Source: Vespa crabro (Eukaryota; Arthropoda; Insecta; Hymenoptera; Vespidae). From it: a DNA stretch of 64,000 nucleotides. A program made the translations under genes and the position numbers. The DNA lies in NCBI RefSeq assembly GCF_910589235.1, contig NC_060956.1, positions 16,478,499 to 16,542,498 of the forward strand. The letters run 5' to 3'. Shown piece by piece: positions 25,686-39,533 of this stretch (position 1 is the stretch's first letter; each line of letters begins with the position of its first letter). The notes under the pieces were generated by a model. It was not told the DNA's origin. It saw only the letters and a program-made list of their open reading frames with translations, and made no database searches.

Positions 25686-28211
25686 CTCTTGGTGACTCAT
25701 TGAAGTTCATTCAATACTTTCAATCATTGATTATCTATCAACGTATGTATATAACGTATTTCGAATTATAATACAAAAATATTATCATTTTCGATTAAAA
25801 TCGATAATAGATAGATTAATCGATAATACAAGATTTATACATTACATTCGTTATTATTCGTTTCAAGGGAATTTTTCGATTTATTACAATGAAATAATAG
25901 ATAAAGAAATCGTGAAGAAAGTGAATGTCCTTCGATTTTTCTCTTGACCAAGCCACCCATCTTCGGAACAACGATCCGAGCCGATCGTTTTTACCTTCTC
26001 CCTTATATTTTCAACAATGTATACCCTTCCTAAGGACAGGTTCGAGGCGAGGAAGAGGCACAACAAAACGCGAAGAGGATCGTATAAGGTGAGCTCTCTC
26101 GACCACGTCGAAGAGAGTTAGGTATTTGCTCTTCGTCTCTTTTCGTCCCTTTTTCCTTCCCCTTTTCTTTCTCTCACACACACTCTCTCTCTCTCTCTCT
26201 TTCTTTCTCTCTCTCTTCCGAAGGACTTTTACGCTGCGTTCGTGTATCGAACCAAGAGATTTCTCGAGATCGCGACATAACTCGAAACGTTCCTTCAGGA
26301 ATTCGACCGCCATCGAAAACTCACGAACAAAGTAATCTTTAATAATGAACTTTCAAGCGACATTAAACTTTTCTCCATTGATTTATAATTTTCAAAATTA
26401 TTTATGATCAACACGGAAGTAACTTTCGTATCTTTGGCATTTCGATATAGCGAGTTACCTTCCCTCCGGCCTCTGACTTACCTTGAAAAATTTTTTAATC
26501 AACGCTCGTTCGATCGCGATCTGTTCTTCTTCTTTTTTCTTTTTCTTCTTTTTTTTCTTTTTTCTTTTTTCTTTTTTAAGCAACGGTACACTCCCGAAAA
26601 GTCCACTGCCGTCGTCGTTTGTTAAATTATCACGAAATTTCCTTGGCAGCTTGGCGTGATTACGATTTATGGACCAGCTTCGAAATATGTTCCCCTTTTT
26701 TTTTTTTTTTTTTTTTTTTATTATTATTATTATCATCTTCCGTCGGTTCGTTGACTTCTTCACTTCGCGAGCACGCTTGTAATCTATCATATTCTTCAGA
26801 AATGAAATTTGAAGAATAAAACGGTGACCTAAATTTCGTCCCGAAAGTATAATAATATTTAGGGATGAGTACGTATAGTAATTTCTTACTCGTTACGACG
26901 ACGATATTAACGAATTGTTACGTTATCATAATCGATTTAAAACACATACGATGTATTAGAATCTGTGATATAATGAAGATTTAAATTTCTTTTCGTTAAT
27001 TTTTGTTTAAAGAAATTCGCATGAGAAAAAAAGAAAAAAAAGAAGAAAAAAAACCCAACGAACGATTACAATTCAAATTTCTCGACCCCTATAACGTGAC
27101 GCATACAATGTAAGATTATCGGCTCGTATCGAAGACTTATTATATATCGATTATAATAAGTGCAGATGCTGGAAGAAAATCTATTGGATCCAAGAGTTCT
27201 CTTATTTTCGAACGTCTGCAAGGAATGTCGGTTATTTGATACCTACTTCGACACTCGATACGTAAGTGGTTCGAGAAGCCTCGTCCCGGACTTTCGTTCT
27301 CTCTTTCTTTATCTACCTTACGCATCCTCTTTTTTCTTTTTCTCTATCCACTTCAGATCCGACTGAAATAAAGTGCGATGGACGAAGAAAAAAAAAGAGA
27401 AGAAAAAAGGGAAAAGGAACGATTCCAAAGTAAATTCTCAGATAATTACATTTCGCTTGATAAATCGATCGAAAAATTATGGCTTACTAGCGAATATCGG
27501 CGCTGGGGGAGAGGAAGAGAGGGGGATGAGAGGGAAGGAGAGGAGGATGAGAGGGGAGGAGAGGGGAGAGAGCCTGTCTTATGATATATATTGGATCATT
27601 ATTAAAATTGTCTTTATCACAAATACATATTACTTTATTATCTTGGAAAGGAACATCGTCTACTTTATCTTTTCCTTTTCTTTTCTTTTTTATTCATCTT
27701 AATATACACATTCATATTAATAATATATTCATATTAATAATAATTTTCATATTATTATCTACGTTATAGCAAGCAAGAATTATAAAATTTATAGTGACGA
27801 TATTGAAGTATTTTAATATCATCTAATCTAATATTCTATCAATATTGATACAAAATAAAAACGATTCTATGAGACAATTAATAACAAATTATTTTCAAAT
27901 TTGCAATTCACAAAAAAAGAAAAAAAAAAAAAAAGAAAAGAAAGAGAAAGAAATATATACCAATAAACTTTCTAATAAATCCTGAACAATATGTAAACGT
28001 CTCGAACTTAACGATAAGACAACTCCTTAGAATTGCAAGCAAGCAAGCAAACAAGCAACAAGTGGTCCATAAACGGTGGCTGCGTAAGCCGTGCAACCAT
28101 TTCCCGTTTTAAGTAGGACGTAACACGATAAAGGAGTAAAAGAAGAGAAGGAGAAGGAGAGAAAGTGACGTACACTAGTTAATCGATCATCGATCGTAGG
28201 CGCATGCTCAA

Positions 28212-28246
<35 letters not shown>

Positions 28247-28349
28247 CAACAACAACAACGACAATAATAATAATAATAATCCATAAGTATAATCGATAAT
28301 AACCATTTTAAAGCGAGCACTCCATGCGTATTAGCAAGTTTTGAAGTAA

Positions 28350-28371
28350 ATACAGTCTCTCTCTCTTTCTT

Positions 28372-28444
<73 letters not shown>

Positions 28445-28472
28445 GCGTATGTATGTATGTATGTATGTATGT
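28350..28472. repeat. Compound (CT)n(TA)n(GTAT)n microsatellite
   Basis: Interrupted CT, then about 15 TA units, ACACACG, then (GTAT)n in series. An (AAT)n/(AAC)n tract lies just upstream at 28,208-28,280. Confidence 0.9.
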
Positions 28473-29589
28473 ACTCGACGCGACTCGGAAAGGAACGCAA
28501 TTACGGTGGTCGTCGCTACGTGCCGACGATAATGGCATCTTCCTTCGATGAACACCGTCCTCTTTGAAGACCACCGACAGCGGCGCGGGAGAACTGAGCA
28601 AGAAAATGTGCGGGTCTCTTCGGCTTTGCCCTCGAAAGAATATCACTGCGACTTTTTCGTAGGACGAACGCCCGTCAAACTCAAACATAGCAATGACTCT
28701 CCCTCGTGCCATTCGATAATGATCATTACGAAATCGCACATTTATGAACGGAGAAAATGCGGAAGATAGTAATTGTTTTTCGATCGAGAAAGTACTATGA
28801 CGTCATTTTGATCCGATGTCCCTCGTCGTTCATTCATCACGAATTTCTTTTTAATTAACAACAAGTTTACAAAATCTTATTCTCTAATTTAACGACTAAT
28901 TTTACGACTATTAGAGAAATATATTTTAAAGCGTTGACATAGACGTGTTGTTAATCGTACGACCCTTTTCTAATAATGATCTGTAAATCATTGTAACCAA
29001 TTGGAAATGTTTAAAAAAGAAATATATAAATCATCTTAATTTTATGCAATAGAGATTACATAATTTACATAAATATTCAAACACCAAACAAATTGGTTAT
29101 CAAATCATCGAAAGGCTTTTTATCACCAAAAAAAAAAAAAAAAAAAAAAAGATAAAGATATCCAAAACTAAATAATGCGATTAATCGAGGTTTTAAATAA
29201 AAGAAAGAAATTTTGGAATATAATCAAACAAATAAAATATAATAAACGAACGAGAATGATTTGAAAGTTTTATCGCGATTTGAATTTTTTTTAGAACTAC
29301 ATACGAAAAGAGCTTGGTTCTCTTCGTTCGAGGTGTCCCCTTGTATCCGGAGGAGACCCTTCGTCTCTCACCCCCCTCCGCCCGTCCGCCCCTTTCTCCA
29401 AAACGACCGAATGTTCAACCATGGACAGGAATAACGGCGTCGAAGAAGAGCAGACCAGGGCAACGCTTTTAAGAATCGAGCAGAACCCATGAAACAGAGA
29501 TAGAAAGACGAAGAGAGAGAGAGAGAGAAAAGAGAAAAAAAGAGGGAGGGGAGGAACGAACGAAGAGACACAGGGATTCTATTGTATTA

Positions 29590-29870
29590 TAATGGGCATT
29601 ATACGGATATTCGCCTAAGTGGCTCGTACCTCCTTCCTATTGCGCAATTTATGGCCGTTCGTTAGCTGACTATACTGTTTTTAAGAGGTTGGTCCAGGAC
29701 CCATACTCCAGCTATACCTACCTGTCTACCTTAGCTACCCACCTAACCGAACCTACGTATGCTCATAGGATAACAACGCACCTCCCTTGAGGGGGCAATT
29801 TAAGCACGAGCCGAAAACCGGCAATTCTCCTTGAAAACGTGTTCTCATCGTGATATCTGGAGCTCGAAGA
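29590..29870. promoter_or_regulatory. Candidate regulatory island with C/EBP palindrome
   Basis: Non-repetitive segment in intron 1. It contains ATTGCGCAAT at 29,639-29,648, the canonical C/EBP palindrome, directly followed by TTTATGGCC, a Caudal/posterior-Hox-type site. It also has an ACCTACC-rich stretch at 29,715-29,760. No coding potential seen. Confidence 0.3.
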
Positions 29871-30504
29871 TAATATTAACATAGCACAAATCATTTTACG
29901 ATGGGATATATATAAAATGCATCTGATCTATAATGGATTTCTTTTTTCCACCATTAACAGAACCATTATCAATATGGAATTTAATCGTACATAACTTACG
30001 AATTTTTATTTATATTTAAATAAATAAAAATATAAACGAAGATATCATGAAATTTCTTTGATTTTCATAGAATAAGTTTTTCAATCGATTCGAATAATAT
30101 TATGTTGTTCGTCTCGTACGAATACTCCGTAATGATCATACAAACATTGGGAGCGCGAGAGAAAAGATTAAAAAAAGAAAAAAAAGAAATAAAGAAAAAG
30201 AAAGAAGAAAACGAAAAAGAAAGAGAAAAAGAAGAAGAAAAAAAAGGAAAAGGTAAGAAAAGATTGAGTATCCTTTGAAGATTCCTATGGTAGGGAACGA
30301 AATAAAATGGCATCTAGATCCTAGCTGGTCTCGCTTCGTAGGGGAAGGAAAAAAAGATTCCGCGGTCAATCGAGAGGGAGAAAAGGTTCGCAGCTGTTCT
30401 CTCTTCGATATTATCGATTCCTTCGCGTGCGACGAAGGCACGGCAAGCGTGGATGTTCTTAGTTTGTACAGCCCTGCTATAAAGAGAGAAAGAGAGAAAG
30501 AGAA

Positions 30505-30541
<37 letters not shown>

Positions 30542-31093
30542 CGGGGCCCCGTGCGTAGCGGGCCTGCAGGACGAATGGAACATCTGCCGGTGCCCGGTAA
30601 GCCCCTTCTCCAAACACCATCACCACCACCATCGCCATTTTACCACCACCACCAACATCACCACCATCGTCACCCTGCACCACATTATACGCCGGACTCC
30701 AGCGTCTCTGCTATATACTAACCGCATCAACGACATCGACTACGACACATAACTCCTGCGAGCAAGACACTAACTTCTTTTTTTTTTCTTTCATTCTCTC
30801 TCTTTTTCTATTTTGTGTTTTTTTTTTATTTTTCTTTCTTTTATTTTTTCTTTTTTCTTTTTTCTTTCTCATAGAACAAGGTCGACGTATCCCTCGTATA
30901 CATACATATGTATATGTATATACCATATCCACATTAGAGCGCGAAAATAAAAGGAATTTACAAAAAGTATTGTCCTTTGGTTTCTCGCGCTATGTCGTCG
31001 TCCCTGTGTTTCTATGGGTACTCGTAGGCGGTGTGAAAAAAAGGATACATCGACTGGGACCATAAGCCAGGCACACGCTTCGGATTTTATAGC

Positions 31094-31144
<51 letters not shown>

Positions 31145-31443
31145 TTCATTGCTCGATAACAAGGTCACACAGGAAATCTTTGGGTATCCCTTAGAAAAGG
31201 AAGATTTAAGGATCTTCTTGTACACGTTTTAAATTGATAAGAGAAAAGATATGTAATAATGTTAAAAAAAAAATGCAATCGGACTTATCTCGGTGGACTG
31301 CAATAGTCGAGGATCTTATTCATTCGAAATTGAAATCAACGGAGATGGTATAACGTCGGGATAAATATTAATAAGTGCAGGAAACTCGTTGCTGTTTAAA
31401 AATGTTATCTTCCCGTTCGTTTCGAGAAATAACACCGAAGATA

Positions 31444-31444
<1 letters not shown>

Positions 31445-31527
<83 letters not shown>
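31445..31527. repeat. Longest pure (GA)n tract of the window
   Basis: About 41 uninterrupted AG units. A second pure tract is at 31,097-31,141, only 300 bp upstream. Confidence 0.95.
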
Positions 31528-31529
<2 letters not shown>

Positions 31530-32878
31530 AGAAACGGCGAGACATCGGGCGTCGGGAGGTCAATCCTGTAATGAACGTATGGTAAATCCCTAAGAGGAGG
31601 AATAGTATTCGAGAGATTACGAATCGCTGAAGCGTTGAAGGTATCTTAGAAGATCCTTCGGATGAAAGTACAGTTACATAGGCGAGGCTCGTACTTACTT
31701 ACTTACGAACGAGCGCTGCCTTTATCCAGGCCACAGCCAATAAAGGGGAAAACTATCCTAGGTATCGCTGCAAAATGGTGAAAATATTTAATTCCGACTG
31801 TTTCTATCTTTTTTTCTTTCTTTCTCTTTCTCTCTTTCTCACACACATATACGCGCGCGTATGTGTATTCGAAAATGAATGCTATTGAAAATACATACTT
31901 GTTTTTACCAGTCGAACGAATTTTACGAGTGAATTAATTCAAAGATATATTCCGAGTTAAAATTGAAATTAATATATAGGAAATACAAGTTAGAATCGTT
32001 ATAAGTGATTATTTATTTTTATCGAATGAATAACGATAAAATAAGATAAATAAATAAGACTGATATTTTTGTTTTGATATGATGAAACGATAATGGAAAT
32101 AAAAATGTATAAATTGCTCAGTTTATTTCTCTTCTCTCTATAATCACGGGATATGTTCCACGTATATAACAAATAACTATGTAGAAAATAAAAGATTCGT
32201 GCCTTTGAGAGTCAAAACGTAGGAAAGAGTAACGAGGAATCTCATCAGAGCTTCAATGGGTCCCTCGAAATTCTCGTCACGTACGAAAGTGACGTGAACT
32301 GAGCAGAGGACGACACGACTCTGCTGACCATTTCGTTCGTAACGACATACGATCGAACGCGCTATTATGCAAGCGTAATCTCAACTTCGGTTGTACTTTA
32401 AGGTCAGCTGGAGACCGTTGATGCGTGCTCCCCGCTGAAATAATATCAGTGCCTTGATCACGATTTTCAACGATAATTCGTTCGAATAAAACTGTCTTTA
32501 TCATTTGTTAAAAATTAAAAGAAAAAAAAAAGGAAATAATATAAATATAAAATATAAATTGAAATAAATTCGTTTCAATAAAAATTATAATATTATTCGA
32601 ATATAAGAAGAAATATTTAAAAAATACAGAATTCGATTCACGAATTAAAAATGATCGATTTATCGTTCGAACGTAAGAGATCGAAGTCCTTTTTCGAAGA
32701 TCCTTGGAACGTCTTCGTACCGTAGGTTCTGTCCTTCGTGTCCCACCCTTCTATACAGTGAACAACTTTTTTTAACCTTTTCTCGAGTCCTTCGTTTTAC
32801 ACTGCAACCTTCCGTACCCCTTTCGCCTATCCTTTGTTTCGGACCCCAAGTTATATCTCAAAGTTCTTTCTCTCGGTC

Positions 32879-32944
<66 letters not shown>
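32879..32944. repeat. (CT)n microsatellite
   Basis: About 30 TC units passing into TATC units in intron 1. Confidence 0.95.
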
Positions 32945-32945
<1 letters not shown>

Positions 32946-35900
32946 TTTTTTCTTTCCCTTTTCTTTCTTTGGTCAACCTCACAGGTTCGAATAAATTACG
33001 CCACCGTGTAGACCTCGCCGCGGACCCAAAATATTTCATTTCGTGGTCGTTATCGTTGCGATTCTGGAACAACTTGGAGGAGTATAAATTACCGTTTTAA
33101 CTTTATCTTATAAATGATATAAAAAATGATTGAAAATAAATTGAAATAAATTCATTTGAAAAACGTTCATAATTATTTTTCGAAATATCATTAAGTGACG
33201 TATTAACGTTTAGAACATATTATTACAAAACGATTACGAAGGAATGATAATAAATAATGTGAAAGCGAACGAAAGAGCGATAAGAAAGTCTTGAAATAAT
33301 AAAATTAAAAAGAACATAGAAAGTTGGCGGTAGGTATAGGGCTAACAAATACTCGGCGGCACAAACACACGCCTCATAGAACTTCTCCAACATCCGGCAA
33401 GGAACATTTCGAGGAGTCGAAGGCATCCTTTAGAAAAAGCGAAACATACGGCGTCGTGGCGCGCCGCTCTCGGGAAAGTCCAATATTGTCGCGACTTATC
33501 TTAGACACGCCTGTCTTCTTGAGTATATTCTCCCAGTTCAGAGAACACCAAAAAGAGAGAGAGAGAAAGACAGAGAGAGACAGAGAGAGAGAGAGAGATA
33601 AAGAAAAGGAACAGATGTACAAGGAGAGAAGGTAAACAAAGAAAACCAGGCGAGAAAATGAGCACGTGTAGATAGTTAGGTATATGCCATTTCTGAATTC
33701 GCGAAAAAGAAAGCAAAATGAGAAAAAAAAATAATTTAATAAAAAATAAAAATAATGAAAAAGCAATATATACATATAAAAAAAAGAAGGAATAAGATAC
33801 AAAGTACACCACCCACACGATGATCCAATTAATAATCTGAGGAAATGTTGATTCATAATAACGAGCAATAAACAAGTCCTCGTCGTCGTTTAGTTAAAAC
33901 AGGCGGTATACTTTCTCTGCCGTCCATCGTTAAAGGTTAAATACAAACTCACTTTGGAAAATGGAGAAACCGATTTATAATCGATACGTCGAGACTCGTT
34001 TGATATTGAAATTACATGTAAAGACGATTGCACCGATTGGAACCGAACACATACTTCGGATCGTACGGTAAATTAACTATTACGTCAGCGCTTTATTCTC
34101 ACATCGATAGAAACACGATCACTGATTGTAAGTTCTTTTTTTTCTGTTTTTTTTTGCTTTCTTTCTTTCCCATTAGTTTTTTCACCTTAATCTAGATATA
34201 TTCGAGATTGATCGGAATAAAAAGAAAAAAAACAAAAAAAAAAGAAAAAAAAGGTCTTTGGAAATAGTCGTTGTAAAAGTCGTTTATGCTTATATGCCAG
34301 TACGACAAAAAGGAGAGACAAAAAAAGAAAAAGAAAAGAAAGAAAGAAAAAAAGACGGATGACGGGTGGGGGAGGGACGCGGGGAGAGAAAAATAAGAAA
34401 CGCTGTGTCATTATAATCATTCGAACGGCGTTACACGAGCAAAGACATTCCGATGTTGATTAACGCCCGAGAGGAATCTCTTTTAAAAGATACATTCAAA
34501 GTCATAATTATATACGCTCTCAACGAAAGGCAAAGGCATACAGACTCATTGTAAGTAAGTACTTCGGCTAGCGACTATGCCAAGCTACGATGATATCTCT
34601 TGTCGCATGTGAATGAAGTAATATATCGAAGGAGTGTCCGCTCGTTTTTAAACGAGTTTCCGTGGCCTCAATGAAACTCCATCAACATGACTTCGCAATC
34701 ATGGCCAACGGTGATTTCGCAGGATCATCCTTCTCATCGATTCTCTCGTTATCGTTGACCGTCCGATAATTGTATCTACCTTAAAATCGGCAATTAAATC
34801 GTCGATAAAACGATCTTCGATCTTTCAATCTTTAATCCCTAGTCATTTTCTATCATCTATTTTAATTTTCTCGATCGATAATTAAACACTTATAACGACG
34901 ATACATTAGAATAAAAACAATGAGATATGGTTACATATTAAACGTAATAAAAACGATTGTACCTGATGGATCGAATCGAGAAGGGAAATAAAAGGGAATA
35001 AAGTTATACGAATGGCGAAGTTATCGTAAGTGTATTTTTTTTTTACGATTTATTATAGGGTGGGAGACAATCCTACAGAAGATGTGGGACAGAGAGGAAG
35101 GTATCGTGCTTGCGACTGAGAGACTCGAGCAGATAATTATTATCGCATGAAAGAGAAAAAGAGAGAGAGAGAGGGAAAGAGAGAGAGAGTATGGAAGCGA
35201 ATGGAAGGAAAAGGATAAGAGAGCAGAAGAAGAGAAAGGTGTTGGATGCGAAGAGACGTCGAAGCGAAGTAAAGGCGGTTCAAGGATCACCGTGTGTGTA
35301 CATATATGTAAATGTGTATATGTGCCTGGATCTCTTTACTTATGTATTAGTGGAGACTCGGCCGGTTAAGCGTACGCGCCATCGAATTGCCCTTTCTCCG
35401 TCTAGCTCTCCCTTCTCTCCGCTCCACCCTCTCTTTCTCTCTCTCTCTCTCTCTTCTTTTCTCTTCCTCTCGCCTCGTTGACCCCAAATACCAACGCACG
35501 ATTAAGTACTCGCTCGACGATTCTTTCGTGACTGGCGAGTGCCGCGAAGAGCAAGCTCGATATGAACATTCACAGAGTGTGAGAGAGAGAGAAAGAGAGA
35601 AAAAGAGAGAGAGGGAGGAAAAGAGGGAGAAAGCCGACGAATGAAGATACTATCCTTCCGTACTGCCGGAAGACCCTGCGAAAGAGATCCTACGTCTTTG
35701 ATCGGCTTCCGCCGATTAAACCGTCTTTGAACTGAGCCTCCATACTCTCTCAAAAAATTCCTTTTTTGGTGTTATCTCGTCTCGTGATTCAATGCCTTCC
35801 TTTTTCTTGATAACGTCTTTAAACGTTCGATTCAATTTGTAGAAGAAAGACATGCTTGATCACATTGATCGCCGTAAAAAACGATTCTTTTACGAGAGTA

Positions 35901-38065
35901 CAAGTAGATAAGACGATAATCACGCAAAAATACAAATTCTCTTAACAACGATGGAGGAAGTATTATTTTGAGTCTTTCTCTTGCTTTTTCTTTTCTTTTT
36001 TTTTTTTTTATTTTTTTTTAAGAAAATAAAATATTCTTCATCGAAGAGAGAGAGAAATCGCGATTCGACGAAGATGCTCGTTTGCATAATTAACGTCAAA
36101 TTTGAAAGGAGCCGGAAGATTAAAAAAAAAAAAAAAACAAAAAAAAACAAAAAAAAAAACAAAAAAAAACAAAAAAAAACAGAAGAAGGAAAAAAGAAAA
36201 AAGACAGGAGAAAAAGGAAAAAAGAAAAAAAAAGAAAGAAACAAAAACAAAAAAATGAGTTCAATCAAAAGATAAATCTCATATCATTTTCTTAACAGTT
36301 GACTTCCTTAAACTACGGTGACTATCTTGCGACTAATATCCATACATAGGCATATACATATATATATATATATATATATAACGTAAACCAAGAAGGGCAT
36401 CCTAAGGAAAAAGGTAAACGCAGTTAGGTTTTCAAGTTACCAAGAGCGCGCGAATCGAGAAAGAGACGCGTTACATGCTCGCGACTTTTCCATGGGGCTT
36501 GATGAAGAACCCGGGCCTTCGAGATACCGTTGCGAACGTATGACCGTTCTCCACGTATTACGTAGAAATATATGTTACGAGCGTAAGAACGGTTCGTTCT
36601 TTACGTGCGAGCAACCGAGAAATCGTTTTCCGGTTCGCGTTCGTTCGACCACTGTTTCTCGTACAACATACCAACTCGTTCGTATATACACATGTATATT
36701 TACGTATTACATACAGACATACATACATACATATATACACGCGTCATATAGATATAGTTATGTATGAATATACATTGCACAGATATACATTTCATGGATT
36801 TATAAATGTATACGTACATGTGGATATTTATAAACGTATCTTTAAATACATATATACGTAGAATGTGAATGCACATATATACATACCGATGCATCCACAC
36901 CCGTTACAAGTTACGCATTTACCGCAGAGTCTCGCACATAATCCTTTCGAATTTCACGCCATTGAATTTCCCATGAGTTCGGTCAATTCGATCAAGTGAA
37001 ACAATGCGCGTTAAATTTTATTCGAGTTAAAACAAATCGATAAAATCAATGATATGGAAATACTCCTAGATAGACTTAACTTTTTCTAAATTAAAGATAT
37101 CTTCGATATTTTCTTTCAGGATAGACTTCGATCAAAACATCAAGATCATAGAACACGTGTATAACGCACGATAACAAAAGTAGAGAGATTATAATAAATT
37201 GAATATTAATTAATTGCGAAAACTTCATAAACAGAATGTATTAAATTATTTAGAGCATTTGTATAACTATTTAGAAAAAAAAAATAAAAAACAAAACATG
37301 GTTTTAATAGAATTGGAACATTTTTATATTATGTGGCAAAAGGTGAAAATTAGTGAACATAATAAATCTTAATTTTTATGATTTCTTTTTTAATATTTAG
37401 TTTCATTACTACATAAGAGTTTACTTTTATTTTTACTTTGAAGTGAAATGCTATTGCAAAAAAAAAAAGAAAAAGGAAATAATTATTTACATTAGCTCGC
37501 TTTTAATGTCATGAATTTTTTAAATTACGAAAAACATAACAATGGAGTGTCAAATCTTATCTTTTTTGTATATTTTTGGTACTTATGCAATAATAATACG
37601 AGTAATTTGAAAAGTTCGCAATTTCTTCTTTCTCCTTTTAAATATATAAATTTCATTTTTAAAATGGAACACATTTTAAAATAAAAAAGAAAAAGAAAAG
37701 AAATAAATAAAAAAAAATCCAGCGAATGTTTCCAATTGCCATGGTATTATATTCTCATATAATACGATTTCGATATAAAACGGATACGAATAGTTTGCAT
37801 TATACGTGAGGATTATCTGGCTATATATTTTCAAGTTTCGTAAAAATGTTGGTATATGTTCTTTGAAAAAGATACGGTAATACTTCGTTTGTATTGATCG
37901 TTAAGAAAAACGTATACCTGAAAAATCGAACGAGTCACGGTGAAAACTTCGAGGACTGGGGCACCTTCTCGTATCTCGCACCTGCCGTCGTTGCCAGGAC
38001 CCCGAGGTATTCTCTTTCTTTCTTTCTCGTGATGCCACTGGACTCGGTTTTTCTTTGGCATCGAC

Positions 38066-38103
38066 GCATGCATGCACGCATGCACGCACGCACGCACGCA
38101 CGT
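38066..38103. repeat. (GCAT)/(GCAC) tetranucleotide repeat
   Basis: GCATGCATGCACGCATGCAC followed by pure GCAC units. Confidence 0.9.
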
Positions 38104-39401
38104 ACGACATCTCGATATCGTTCCGTCACCAACCGAAGCCACAATAATTTCCGAGTGGACCATATATGGAGATAACGAGTGCAAGACAAAGTTTTCACAT
38201 GACGAAGATAAAAAGCTTCAATAAAAGGTTCGCCATTTCGATTGGCGGAAAATAAAAGAAATTCAAACAACAATTTTCCTGTTTTATTGTTCGGAGATGA
38301 TATTCAAGTGTACTTATATACTTTCCTCTCTCATTATTTCATAGTTTTATTTGTAATGGTCGACAGTATCGCAATCAAAGGCCAATTATTCGATCGACGA
38401 CCCGTCGTCACCAATGACAAATAATTATTACTTTCCTAGCTGTAAAATTACTCTTGCAATTTTTTTCTTTTTTCTTTTTTTTTTGTTTCTTTTACAGCAC
38501 AAGACGAGATTATCTTTCTACGGTGATTCGTTGAATATTTTCAAACTAACGAGAAATTAGTCGTCGTTAATCTTAAAGTAGTTCAGACTCGTCTTTCGAG
38601 AAACAAGATTCTACTATATTATCCAGTCTGAAAACAGACGGCCAGTCGTATTCCGTCACGCTCGAGAACTTATCGAAGACACACCTGGCAATCGATAGAA
38701 CCGTACAAAGCTTCTCCTTTGAGTCGAAGTGAATAAATGGGGAGAACGAAAGAGGGTAGTATCGTACCGTAGAAACGTGTTCTCGGTTAACTCTTAAAAT
38801 TTCTATTAGGCCCAACAAAAAAAAGAAAAAAAAAAAAAAAAGGAAAAATCTATTTTACCTGACTCCTATGAATGAAATTATTCATCAAAAAAATTTTTGA
38901 ATCGTTTCTTAAATCGTTAAAATCTTAAACGAAGAATTTATACTCGTTTAATTAATTATCAAAAGGTAGATAGGTATATTTTGATATATTATATAATAAT
39001 CGTAAGAAGAAAGTCAAGGGATCAAACGTTTAAAGCTAGCAGCATAGGGGCAATCGGTAGGGGGACAATGAGTCATTTAATATCTGCTGGCTAATTGGGA
39101 TGACCGGCTACCGAGCGCGGTCCGCACGAATACTCGACCAATCAACGCGTGGCGTGGAACAAACACTCTCGACACGCTGATACCATCGTGATCCCCTTTT
39201 GCTCTCCTTCCATCTTCCCCCTCACTCCTATCCTTTTCACGACCGAGGTTCTCAACCAAGTCAATTATGCGTATCTATATATCGTCTCTGATCTATACGA
39301 TTTATCGAAAATCTTATGACTGATTTAGTTTACAGATAAACTAAAATCTTATATTTAATGTATCTAGAAAAACGACATATATATATATACATATATATAT
39401 A

Positions 39402-39533
39402 TTAGGTAAACCGAAAAGTAATGTCGTTTCTGCGCATGTCGATATTTGATTGTCATTTTTCAGCTCATTGTTTACTTCGATTTATTCGATTTATCGAATT
39501 TAAGAAAGCGACATTACTTTCCGATCCCCCTAA
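39402..39533. mobile_element. Short mariner-like MITE in intron 1 of the Notch-like gene
   Basis: A 132-bp element. Left end TTAGGTAAACCGAAAAGTAA and inverted right end TTAGGGGATCGGAAAGTAAT both continue into TGTCG-type sequence and agree at most positions over 30 bp, in the style of mariner terminal repeats. The left flank is TA; the right flank is TC, so the target duplication has decayed or the end is off by a base or two. There is no transposase. Confidence 0.65.

Larger units (their letters stand above)
15276..29589. other. Intron 1 of the Notch-like gene, promoter-distal part
   Basis: No exon supported. Repeats beyond those listed: (GA)n/(GAA)n 15,412-15,477, (CT)n 16,320-16,388, (GA)n 18,140-18,180, 21,014-21,055 and 22,880-22,940, (CT)n 22,613-22,665 and 23,300-23,368, A-rich 23,686-23,750, (GTC)n 25,258-25,282, T24 near 26,696-26,720. 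Complex islands: 17,000-17,380, 18,060-18,290, 19,080-19,560, 21,120-21,350, 22,050-22,330, 23,370-23,640, 24,960-25,260, 28,440-28,750. None has a recognisable coding signature. Confidence 0.5.
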
